Part shown: positions 8,698 to 16,927 of the stretch, one piece after another
How the letters are laid out: every line of letters begins with the position of its first letter
Position numbering within the stretch: the stretch's first letter is position 1
Program-made: the position numbers and the translations under genes
Origin: Bin5 sp034422415
Lineage (GTDB): Bacteria > Chloroflexota > Anaerolineae > Caldilineales > Caldilineaceae
Length of the DNA: 64,000 nt
Assembly (NCBI GenBank): GCA_965202955.1
Contig: OZ241871.1
Location: forward strand, 4,588,001-4,652,000
Reading direction: 5' to 3'
Notes under the pieces: model-generated
The model's database searches: none
Told to the model about the DNA's origin: nothing
What the model saw: the letters and a program-made list of their open reading frames with translations, nothing else

Positions 8698-10973
8698 TGG
8701 ATCATCGCAACCCGCGCGCCAATCATTTGGTGAGGATTGAGCCGACGTTCGATGACGAGCGCTCGGCGAGGGGAAACCTTTACATCCTGATCGAATTGAT
8801 AGGCGGCAGCTCTGTCAGCAGCTTTGCTGTACGCGAGATGCAATCCATTATTGAGTTGACTTACTATTCGGCGAGCGGGCCGGTCAGCACCGTTCTGAAG
8901 CGGGCGATCAACAGCGCGCATGAATCGCTGCGGGATCTGAATCGGCGCAGCCCGGACATCGATCTGGAAGCCGGCATGATCTGCGCGGCGATCGTGCAGG
9001 GCCACCTTGTAATTGCCGCGGCAGGGCCGCCGATGGCGCTGATCGCGACTGAGCAACGTCTTGACCAGTTTCCGCTGGACGCCGACCGCTATACCGGGCC
9101 GCTGGGAAGAGAGTCGCAACCGAATGTTCACGTCTATCGGCACAAACTAAAGCAAAATGACGTACTTTTTCTGGGAGAAAGCGAATGGTTCCTCCAATCT
9201 GACGTCAGGATGATTGGCGGCGCGATCGTAAGCACGTCGGTGGCAAATATGCACGACATGGTCGCGCATTTGCGGGAGCAGGGAGAGAACTTACCCTTAC
9301 TGGGCCTGCTGCTGGTCTACTCGGAGCAGCCCGGGGCGGGGCCCAATGAGGACGCAAACTCGCGGCTGCCAACCGCGGTCGGGGCGGCACCCCCGGTGGG
9401 CGGAATGGCCGACAAGGCAGTCAGACGGTCGATAATTCCTTCCAGGAGCCGACGCAGCGCCGGGGCGGACGATCTTCCAAGCGCGCCCACGATGCAGCAT
9501 CAACTGGCTGTGCCGTTTCGTCCCTTTGTGAAGCTGCGGGGCCCCTGGTACAGGCGAGCCTTCAATTTCCTGGGCAGACCTGGGCGTTGGATGTCGGGAC
9601 TATTTCGGGATCTTCTGCCAGAGGATCAGAATAAGCCGGACGAGGTGTCTCAGGACGAATCAGATTTCGGTCATTCGGCCGCGCCAGAGTCAGCGCCCCA
9701 GCCTGGGCCGCAGCCACCCCCACCGGAGGAACCTCAAGCCGGAGAACGCCTCCAGCTTCCGGCCTTGCCGGGGTATGCGCCGCCCGAGCCGACGAAAGGG
9801 AACCGCCGCAGACTGTTTCTTTCAATTGCCGTCTTGATTCCGCTCCTGACGTCGGCCGTAGTGGGTGCAGCCTTCTTGCGCGAAGGCAATCGCAACCAGG
9901 AGGAAGGCCTCCAGCTTGTCCGACTGGCCGACAGCCGGTTGTTGGATGTCCAGTCTGCAATGGAGGGGGATGACAGTGCCACGGCAAGGGCCGCGCTCAG
10001 CGAGGCGCAGCGATATCTAGACGAAGCTGTCGTTCTTGTGGGCGTAACCGAGCAAATTCAGGAAATGTCGCAGGTCATCGCGACCCAACTGCAGGAGTTG
10101 CTCCAGGTTCGTGCCCTTTATTCGCTCGACGTTCCTTTGATTGAGTATTCTTCCGAGGCTTCGCCGCAACGCGTCGTCGTCTCAGACCAGGACATCTATG
10201 TTTTGGATAGCAGCAGGCAACTGGTCGAACATTACCGGACCAACTCGGACCGCACACTACTTGATGAAAACAGCGGTGCCGTACTGAGGGAAGGAGATAT
10301 TGTATCCGGTGTCACGGTTGGGCGGATCGTAGACATTGCCTGGCAGCCGCGGATATTGGGATTCGCGGAAAAGGCCAGCCTGCTGGTACTCGACAGGAAC
10401 AACAACGTCTTCCGCTACAATCGATTTGACGGGGCCACACAATTGCAGCTGGCCGGTCAGAGCACTTTGGGAAGCATTGGCCAGCTGGCTATCTACAATG
10501 GCCGACTCTATCTCGCAGATGAGCGGGAGAACCAAATATTCCGTTACACGCCGGCCGGTTTGGATTACGATGAATCGCCAGTGAACTGGTTCGATGAGCA
10601 GGTTCAAGGCGATCTCTCTGGGCTGGTGGCAATGGGGATCGACGGAGACATCTGGCTCCTGACAGAAGACGGAACCGTCTTGCGCTATCGTCAGGGAGAA
10701 CAGTTGCCGTTCAGTCTGGAGAGAATGCCGGGGTTGGGGGGCTCGCTCGTCGACCTCGTGCTGGAAGACAACGCCGACGGAACGCTGTATGTCGCCGACG
10801 CAACGGAGGAACGCATCCTCGTTTTCGACAAAGATGGCCGCTACATCGAACAGTTCGTTGACGCCGAAGACATGGCGCTGGCGGGGTTGAGGGGGCTCTA
10901 CTTGGATGAGTTTACCGGAATGTTGTACATTTTGACCAGTTCAGCGCTATACGCGCATCCTCTCCCGCGTTGA
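8646..10973 (+). CDS. Membrane protein: degenerate PP2C-like domain, TM helix and C-terminal beta-propeller
   Basis: A 775-aa protein not assignable to a named family. Residues about 20-215 have the alternating strands of a PPM/PP2C-like fold (GMICAAIVQGHLVIAAAGPP, then a LGESEWFL segment) but lack the metal-binding Asp-Gly pairs, so phosphatase activity is unlikely. A low-complexity region (220-385) rich in Pro and Arg follows. A single transmembrane helix lies at about 388-411, then a coiled coil (412-480). The C-terminal 290 residues are repeated short strands with DNADGTLYVAD and IFRYTPAG-type blades, typical of an NHL/SMP-30-like propeller. The topology implies a cytoplasmic PP2C-like part and an extracytoplasmic propeller. 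No clear ribosome site precedes the ATG. An LCP ligase follows on the same strand. Confidence 0.7.
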   Translation: MASTASSTHTRIHHAFLMDHRNPRANHLVRIEPTFDDERSARGNLYILIELIGGSSVSSFAVREMQSIIELTYYSASGPVSTVLKRAINSAHESLRDLNRRSPDIDLEAGMICAAIVQGHLVIAAAGPPMALIATEQRLDQFPLDADRYTGPLGRESQPNVHVYRHKLKQNDVLFLGESEWFLQSDVRMIGGAIVSTSVANMHDMVAHLREQGENLPLLGLLLVYSEQPGAGPNEDANSRLPTAVGAAPPVGGMADKAVRRSIIPSRSRRSAGADDLPSAPTMQHQLAVPFRPFVKLRGPWYRRAFNFLGRPGRWMSGLFRDLLPEDQNKPDEVSQDESDFGHSAAPESAPQPGPQPPPPEEPQAGERLQLPALPGYAPPEPTKGNRRRLFLSIAVLIPLLTSAVVGAAFLREGNRNQEEGLQLVRLADSRLLDVQSAMEGDDSATARAALSEAQRYLDEAVVLVGVTEQIQEMSQVIATQLQELLQVRALYSLDVPLIEYSSEASPQRVVVSDQDIYVLDSSRQLVEHYRTNSDRTLLDENSGAVLREGDIVSGVTVGRIVDIAWQPRILGFAEKASLLVLDRNNNVFRYNRFDGATQLQLAGQSTLGSIGQLAIYNGRLYLADERENQIFRYTPAGLDYDESPVNWFDEQVQGDLSGLVAMGIDGDIWLLTEDGTVLRYRQGEQLPFSLERMPGLGGSLVDLVLEDNADGTLYVADATEERILVFDKDGRYIEQFVDAEDMALAGLRGLYLDEFTGMLYILTSSALYAHPLPR

Positions 10974-11084
10974 CTCAACTGGCCCCACAGGTTCCCAACC
11001 CGCTGGCAAGCATTCTTATCTTGAGAGTCAGCCGCGACGCCAATCGGCGAAGCAGGGCCTGGCCGCCCCCGTCTCATATTCCAG

Positions 11085-11114
11085 TTGGCTGTCAGCCAGA
11101 ATCCATGCTATAAT
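11085..11114 (+). promoter_or_regulatory. Putative promoter of the LCP gene, near-leaderless
   Basis: TTGGCT (11085-11090), 18 nt, then a perfect TATAAT (11109-11114). The ATG is only 10 nt after the -10 box, so the mRNA would carry a leader of about 3-5 nt and no usable Shine-Dalgarno site. Confidence 0.6.
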
Positions 11115-11124
11115 CGCAGGCACT

Positions 11125-12702
11125 ATGCCGAGGTTCAGATTCTTCTCACGACGGCGGCTTGGAGCCGACGGCCTGTCTCCTGTTCAGGCTCGAAGCAGAA
11201 GCCCCTGGAGCAAGCCGCTAAGCGTCCTTGCGGGCGTGGCCTGCTCAATCCTTCTCCTCGTTTTCGCCTTCTTTGTCGGGAGCATACTCGCAGAACAGGC
11301 CAGTGACATTGCCCTGAGCAGGAGCCTGCCTGATTTCGGGCCTGAACTTCCTGTTGCAGCGAACGCAGATGCGATACCGGCAAGTCAGACTGAGCAGCCA
11401 GTCGTTACGCGCCAGGACAGCAGCTCGGTCGAACTCTCACCCCTCACTTTCGCACCGGACCGCCGGATCAACATCCTGTTGCTGGGCTCCGATGACCGCG
11501 TCAGCGACCGGGAACCACCGCGCACAGATACGATGATTCTGCTGACGCTTGACCTCGAGAGGAAGATTGCGGGCATGATCTCCTTAACCAGGGATCTGTG
11601 GCTGCCCATTCCCGCTTACAATTTGACGACAAAGATAAATGTTGCCTATGCACTGGGCGAAGAGAGAGGCTACCCCGGCGGCGGTCCGCAGCTTGCGATG
11701 GATACGGTAAGTAGCTTCGTCGGCCAACCTGTGCACTACTACGTTCAGGCCGACTTCAATGGATTCGTCCGCTTCATCGACGAAATCGACGGTGTTACGG
11801 TTGACGTGCAACAGGCAATCTATGACCCAGAGTATCCGACGTCCGATTTCGGTTTTGAGACGTTCGAACTGAGCGCCGGACGGCACCACTTCGACGGCGA
11901 GACAGCGTTGAAGTACGCGCGTACACGAAACATGGACAGCGATTACGGGCGGGCGGCGCGTCAACAGCAGCTGCTTCAGGCCGTGGCCGACAAGTTGCTG
12001 TCGACAGACATGATTTCTACGCTGCTCGGCAACGCCCCGCAGCTGATGAACACGATGTGGGGCAGCGTGAGTACCGATATGCCGCCTGCGAAGATTGCCG
12101 AAGTCGCGATTCACGTCCAGTCAGGCCAATTCACGTTTCGTCAGTTGGTGCTGGACAATCGGTTCGGAACTGAAACCTACAGCCACAACAAGGCCTGGAT
12201 TCTCCTCCCCAATCGGGAGCTGATTCGTCCTGCGCTGAGACAATTCTTCGGTCCGGTGGCAGTAGCGGCGGGCGACTCGGAAGGAACGGCGCTATCGGGC
12301 TCTCCATCGCAGCCGGGCGCGTCGACGCGCGCGGATTTCGTCGAATCCGGCACAGGGCAGAGCGGGCCGGGCCCGATCGTCCCTGTCTTGAACGTGAGCG
12401 ATGCCAGGCTGGAAATTCTGAACGGAACGTCCCAACCCGGTGTCGCCGCCAGAGTCCGCCAGAGACTCCAAGCCAAAGGCTGGAACGTCGTGGCGATCGG
12501 TGACGCGGACCGCAGCGATTACCGGCGGACACTTCTTGTGAACTACAACACGGACGACAGCCTGGTGCGAGAAATTGGCCTTCTGCTCAACTTGACCCCT
12601 TCCCTGCACGCCATGCCAGGACTCCTGGAATCCGATTCAATTGACCTGCGCATCGTCATCGGGCAAGACTACTTGACAAACGCTTCCAACGATAGCCGAT
12701 AA
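11125..12702 (+). CDS. LytR-CpsA-Psr (LCP) family protein with LytR_C domain
   Basis: A 525-aa membrane-anchored enzyme of the LCP family, which transfers undecaprenyl-phosphate-linked glycopolymers to the cell wall or another surface acceptor. A transmembrane helix lies at about 34-55. The LCP catalytic domain (about 113-290) begins with RINILLLGSDD, has the RTDTMILL motif, the SLTRD segment, and the YARTR motif whose Arg residues bind the pyrophosphate of the lipid substrate. A Pro/Gly/Ser linker leads to a C-terminal LytR_C domain (about 428-515, starting RLEILNGTSQPGVA). It stands alone on the plus strand with its own TATAAT promoter. Chloroflexota generally have atypical envelopes, so the glycopolymer it handles is unknown. 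Confidence 0.9.
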   Translation: MPRFRFFSRRRLGADGLSPVQARSRSPWSKPLSVLAGVACSILLLVFAFFVGSILAEQASDIALSRSLPDFGPELPVAANADAIPASQTEQPVVTRQDSSSVELSPLTFAPDRRINILLLGSDDRVSDREPPRTDTMILLTLDLERKIAGMISLTRDLWLPIPAYNLTTKINVAYALGEERGYPGGGPQLAMDTVSSFVGQPVHYYVQADFNGFVRFIDEIDGVTVDVQQAIYDPEYPTSDFGFETFELSAGRHHFDGETALKYARTRNMDSDYGRAARQQQLLQAVADKLLSTDMISTLLGNAPQLMNTMWGSVSTDMPPAKIAEVAIHVQSGQFTFRQLVLDNRFGTETYSHNKAWILLPNRELIRPALRQFFGPVAVAAGDSEGTALSGSPSQPGASTRADFVESGTGQSGPGPIVPVLNVSDARLEILNGTSQPGVAARVRQRLQAKGWNVVAIGDADRSDYRRTLLVNYNTDDSLVREIGLLLNLTPSLHAMPGLLESDSIDLRIVIGQDYLTNASNDSR

Positions 12703-12759
12703 TCTCCGCCCCTCTCGCAAGCACTCAGCCCCGGCATTCCCGGTCATTTCCTCCAGTCA

Positions 12760-13575
12760 ATGGGTCTTGTACAGTTCGGCTGCTCCACCTTTGACGCCCA
12801 CCTCATCGCCTTCGACAAAGACGGCACACTGTTTGATTTTGGCGCCAGCTTGCGGGCCCCGTTTTTGGCGGGCGTGGGGCGACTGTTGCCGCACTTTGCG
12901 GACCAACCGAATCTTCAGACCGACCTGTTCCGAACGCTGGGGTATGACAAGGCAACCGGCAGGTTTGATGCACGAGGACCGTTTGCAACATCGACAAATG
13001 TAGCGATCGGATATGCCCTGGTAACGGTCCTGTTCCAGCATGCCGGCCCCAAGCAGGATTGGAGCGCCTGCGAACGGTTGGTGTGGGAAGAGTTCGGGCC
13101 GATGTTCGAAGGGTCCCGCCATCTGAAGGCAACGACGAATCTGAAGGCGCTGTTTTCTTCTCTACACAATTCCGGTGTGAAGGTCGCAGTGATTAGCAAT
13201 GACGACGCAAGCCACACGGAGTCTGCGCTGGCCTGCTTCGACATCGCGCCTTACGTCGACTTCATTGCCGGGGGAGACGGGCCCTACCGGCACAAACCAG
13301 CGCCCGACGCACTTCTGGCGGCGGCCGAACGGTTAAGCGTCGCGCCGCCGCGTACCGCTGTCGTCGGAGACGCCGTGATCGACCTTGAAATGGCGCGCGC
13401 GGCGGGGGCAGGGTTGCGGGTCGGGGTGCTGACCGGCGCTTCCTCGCGCGAAGCACTGGCGCAATCTGCCGATCTGGTCCTTGCATCGATCGACCAAATC
13501 AGGGTCCTCGCTAAGCCCGATTGTCAACCAGAATGCGGGCCTGACCATTCGTCAGGTCGGCTAGGCGGGCCGTAA
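12760..13575 (+). CDS. HAD-superfamily hydrolase (phosphoglycolate-phosphatase-like)
   Basis: Phosphatase of 271 aa. HAD motif I is DKDGT (about residue 20), motif II is ISNDD, motif III is the Lys of HKPAPD, and motif IV is GDAVIDLEMARAAG. The alpha-helical cap inserted after motif I resembles Gph/subclass I enzymes, so the substrate is probably a small phosphorylated metabolite, not identifiable from sequence. The gene begins 57 nt after the LCP gene. Its last 65 nt overlap the convergent yigZ-like gene, so the two C-termini are encoded on opposite strands of the same DNA. Confidence 0.82.
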   Translation: MGLVQFGCSTFDAHLIAFDKDGTLFDFGASLRAPFLAGVGRLLPHFADQPNLQTDLFRTLGYDKATGRFDARGPFATSTNVAIGYALVTVLFQHAGPKQDWSACERLVWEEFGPMFEGSRHLKATTNLKALFSSLHNSGVKVAVISNDDASHTESALACFDIAPYVDFIAGGDGPYRHKPAPDALLAAAERLSVAPPRTAVVGDAVIDLEMARAAGAGLRVGVLTGASSREALAQSADLVLASIDQIRVLAKPDCQPECGPDHSSGRLGGP

Positions 13576-14131
13576 ATCGAGCAACGTACCTGTCCGGCAT
13601 CGAAAGTTCATAGGAAACGTCGGCCGCGAAGTTCTGGGCAACGATCTCAGCCTCGAACTCCGGCAGCATCCTCTGAAATCTCGTAACGGCACTGTAGCCG
13701 ATGACGACTTTCAGACTCGATCTCGACACTTTCTCAACGCACCGCATTCCCTCCAATGCGACCTTAACGCCGCCGCTGTAGGCCCTTACAAGCCCGCCCT
13801 TGCCCAACTTCACGCCACCAAAAAAGCGAGTCACAACCGCGGCGACATCGCCCACGCCGCTGTGGAGAAGCACAGTAAGCATTGGCCGGCCTGCCGTTCC
13901 GTGCGGCTCTCCGTCATCACTCATGCCCACCTGCGCGGTCGATCCCGGCGGCCCAACAAGGTAGGCCCAGCAGTTGTGGTTGGCCGCGCTGAACTCTGCC
14001 CGTACATCCTTGATGAACGCCCTGGCTTCCTCAACCGTGTTGGCAGGAGCCAGCGTTGTAATGAAATGGCTACGCCGAATCTTCTCTTCAACTCGATGCC
14101 GCGCGCCCGGAATTGGATAAGGCTGGACCAT
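13511..14131 (-). CDS. YigZ/IMPACT family protein
   Basis: A 206-aa UPF0029/YigZ protein. The signature of the family is clear: EEARAFIKDVRAEFSAANHN, SDDGEPHGTAGRPML, then VVTRFFGGVKLGKGGLVRAYS. A C-terminal ferredoxin-like DUF1949 domain occupies about 140-200. YigZ proteins are structurally related to the N-terminal domain of eukaryotic IMPACT and to EF-G domain IV; their bacterial function is unresolved. The gene is convergent with, and overlaps, the HAD phosphatase by 65 nt. Confidence 0.9.
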   Translation of the reverse strand: MVQPYPIPGARHRVEEKIRRSHFITTLAPANTVEEARAFIKDVRAEFSAANHNCWAYLVGPPGSTAQVGMSDDGEPHGTAGRPMLTVLLHSGVGDVAAVVTRFFGGVKLGKGGLVRAYSGGVKVALEGMRCVEKVSRSSLKVVIGYSAVTRFQRMLPEFEAEIVAQNFAADVSYELSMPDRYVARFTARLADLTNGQARILVDNRA

Positions 14132-14207
14132 AATTCACCGTTGAATCAGCCAGATTGGCAGACATCTCCCGATACCATCTCTATCTGGCAGGAACTGTAG
14201 CACTTTG

Positions 14208-15629
14208 CTACGCTTGCGCGCTCTGCAAGACCCGCTCCTCCAACGAGTGCGACCACTCCCTCACTGCTCGGCGAAAGCGCCGCCAGAGTACAATCGCGTT
14301 CACGGGCGAAGTGATGAGAAAGATGCTCCACACATGAGCGAGGCCGCCGTCATAGAACGTGACAACGAGCCATGCAATACACATTGTAGACCATATGCTT
14401 GCGGTGTTGGATCGCAAGGGAAATACTGTGTTGCCCAGCCCGCGCAGGGCGCCCGACTGAACGAAGAGCGTGGCCCAGAACGGTTGCGCCAACGCGACAA
14501 CTCTAATGGCTGCCGCGCCGCTCCGAACAACCTCGGCCTCCTGGCTATAGAGGCGTATGATCGGCTCAGCAAGTAAGAAGGAGACGACCCCCATCGCGGC
14601 CATCCAAATGATCGCCCAACGGGTGGCGATGTCGGCGACTTCAGCGCCCTGTTCCGGTTCCTGCGCGCCAAACGATTGTCCTACCAGCGCGGTCGCGGCG
14701 ATGCCGAAGCCGAATCCGGGTAGGAATGACAAGGAGAGGGCATTGAAGGCAATTCGGTGGGCCGCGAGGGCGGCAGTTCCCAGACTGGCGACGATGACCG
14801 TCATGAGGGTAAATCCCGTCGCAATGAGCAGCTGTTCGAGCGCAGCCGGAACACCGACCCGCAATACTGACGATGCCACTTCGAAGTCCGGCATCCAGCC
14901 CCCGCGACCTGCTATCGAAACGCCCTGCCTGCCGCGCCACATGACGTAGAGCAGAAGGGCCGCGGCCAGAAGACGCGAGAAGAATGTCCCCCAGGCGCTC
15001 CCAACCGCCCCGAGGGCAGGCAGACCGGCGACACCGAAAATCAGTCCGTAATTCAAGAATATGTTGACCACATTGGCCACGGCCGTTACGCGCATCGGCG
15101 TCTGAGAATCACCCAATCCCCGCAGCGCGCCGCCGCCGATAAACAGGACGATCAGCACGACAACTGTAGCCATCGAGACCTGAAGGTAATCAACGCCGAT
15201 GCGGGTTACGTCCTCTTCGGCTCCAAAGAGACCCATGATTGGAGCAGCGAAAACAGACCCGACGACGGCGAGCGGGATGGCAAGAAAGAGACTCCACACG
15301 ATAGATTGGCGGGCGAGGCGGGCGGCGTCTGCCAGTCTTCCGGCCCCGAAGGCCTGCGCAACAAGGACGCTGCTGCCTACGCTGAGGGAGCCGAGCGCGG
15401 CGATGACGAAGAACATAACCTGGACCGAAGCGCCAACACCGGCAACGGCGGCTGTACTCAGCTGGGCCACCATCCAGGTGTCGACCACCATCAGCATCGT
15501 CTCAAGAAAGCTCTCGCCGATTACGGGCCAGGCCAGTGTAAAGACCCGCCTTTGGGCCGATAAGCGCGGCTTGGATCTGCTTCCGCCGGCTGGGGACGCG
15601 TCGGCAGGTTCATTCTGCATTCTGTTCAC
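14208..15629 (-). CDS. MATE-family efflux transporter
   Basis: A 473-aa polytopic inner-membrane protein with twelve hydrophobic segments in two homologous halves, typical of MATE (NorM/DinF-like) cation-coupled multidrug exporters. The first half contains ALPLAVVGSVF-like helices and the GGGALRGLGDSQTPM loop. The equivalent loop of the second half is SGALRGLGNTVFPL, showing the internal duplication. The frame opens with GTG at 15629; an ATG three codons in (15620) is an equally good start. There is no obvious ribosome site. It is flanked by yigZ and a GNAT gene on the same strand without close spacing. Confidence 0.88.
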   Translation of the reverse strand: MNRMQNEPADASPAGGSRSKPRLSAQRRVFTLAWPVIGESFLETMLMVVDTWMVAQLSTAAVAGVGASVQVMFFVIAALGSLSVGSSVLVAQAFGAGRLADAARLARQSIVWSLFLAIPLAVVGSVFAAPIMGLFGAEEDVTRIGVDYLQVSMATVVVLIVLFIGGGALRGLGDSQTPMRVTAVANVVNIFLNYGLIFGVAGLPALGAVGSAWGTFFSRLLAAALLLYVMWRGRQGVSIAGRGGWMPDFEVASSVLRVGVPAALEQLLIATGFTLMTVIVASLGTAALAAHRIAFNALSLSFLPGFGFGIAATALVGQSFGAQEPEQGAEVADIATRWAIIWMAAMGVVSFLLAEPIIRLYSQEAEVVRSGAAAIRVVALAQPFWATLFVQSGALRGLGNTVFPLRSNTASIWSTMCIAWLVVTFYDGGLAHVWSIFLITSPVNAIVLWRRFRRAVREWSHSLEERVLQSAQA

Positions 15630-15730
15630 CAGATGAGTACAATGACGCCTTCGGTTCGGTCCTGGAGTTCAGTGTATCAGAGTGTCTGTGAGGTCGCACC
15701 ATTCTGCGTACGGGAAATCGGCGATGGCGG

Positions 15731-16516
15731 CTACTTGTCGGCGATCCAAAAGAACTCTCTTTCCCGGTAGCCGGTTTCAAATCCCAGGCGGAGGTAGAAT
15801 TCCCCTTCATTCGCCGTTTGGAGGCCGGCGTAGGAGTAGCCAAGAGTTCGGGCCGCGACCAAGACATGACCCACGAGGGCGGAAGCATACCCCTTGCCGC
15901 GAAACGGCCGGGGCGTGGAGATATCGTAAATTCCTGCTATGCCGCCTGCCAGAATGAGAGCGCCCGACGTAACCACTTCGCGGCCAACAAGACCACTATA
16001 GAGCCGGGCGTAAGCGCTGGCGTCAAGGGAGTGACGTCGATAGGCATCGTACCAGAGCAGGGCGGCGCGCTGGCTCGTACCGAAACCGCGCGCGGAGGCG
16101 GTCCACCAAGAGCGGAGGTCCGGCCCCGTCAAGACGCGGGCTACGCGGAATCCGACGGGGCAGGCCCGGCGCGGCAGCTCGCCGAGCGGCCGAAACATCC
16201 AATATTCGCCCTCACCGGCAACCATTCCGCGCCTGACCAGTCGGTCGCCAAGATCATGGGGCTGATCGCCAGGAATAGAGAGCCAGCGGCAAGCCTCGGT
16301 CCTTTCGCTCATGTCGTCCAGTAAAGCATCAATTCGATCCTCAACAGATTCGACGGGAAACCTGGCCCGCAAGATGTGGTTGCCTGGCGGCCTGTTGGCA
16401 ATGATCCACGCGACCTGTTCGTCCTCGTGGACGCAAACGCCGTGCTGACCGTGAAACAGGCGAAAGTAGGCGATATAGTTCTGGCGCAAAAGGTCGATCA
16501 AGTCTGTTCTGGTCAT
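15731..16516 (-). CDS. GNAT-family N-acetyltransferase
   Basis: A 261-aa protein with a C-terminal GNAT domain. The acetyl-CoA pyrophosphate loop is RPFRGKGYASALVGH (Q/R-x-x-G-x-G/A) near 205-220, followed by LQTANEGEFYLRLGFETG, the usual beta5/alpha4 segment where substrates dock. The N-terminal 120 residues contain another, poorly conserved GNAT-like half. Substrate unknown. The start ATG at 16516 lacks a strong ribosome site. Confidence 0.75.
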   Translation of the reverse strand: MTRTDLIDLLRQNYIAYFRLFHGQHGVCVHEDEQVAWIIANRPPGNHILRARFPVESVEDRIDALLDDMSERTEACRWLSIPGDQPHDLGDRLVRRGMVAGEGEYWMFRPLGELPRRACPVGFRVARVLTGPDLRSWWTASARGFGTSQRAALLWYDAYRRHSLDASAYARLYSGLVGREVVTSGALILAGGIAGIYDISTPRPFRGKGYASALVGHVLVAARTLGYSYAGLQTANEGEFYLRLGFETGYREREFFWIADK

Positions 16517-16927
16517 ACGGGCCGTCGCTGGTGGCCTTCCTGCCGGCTATCGACTGGTAGAGGTGCCGAGTACCCTATCATCGCGAAAGCTGCGAGGCAA
16601 GGCCAGGCGCCTTCACTACGATGGTCAGGCGGACATCTTGGTGCGTCATTTGATCCGTGATATAGTCTGCGCGGGTGGGAGTTTCGCCTTTCAGAATATC
16701 ATGGTTGCGGCGTGACCATTGGCGGGCCGCGCGCAGTTCAGACGCAACGCCAATTTGCCGTCTGGCAGCAGGGCCAATCGTACTTTGATTCCGCAGAAAA
16801 ACTCTGACGCGGCCCCATCGACGGGCTTCTCACTCCTCGGCCCGCCAAATGCAGTTCGGCTGATTGTGTCATTATCGTGAAAGGTCTACGGCATTGCCTG
16901 TAGAGCCGGTTTGATCCTGAACATCCC
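16517..16927. other. Intergenic region between divergent GNAT and lipoprotein genes
   Basis: About 411 nt without a supportable gene. I see an imperfect inverted repeat at about 16890-16910 (TCTAC.GGC arms) just before the lipoprotein gene, but no T-tract and no convincing -35/-10 pair. Nothing else stands out. Confidence 0.4.
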
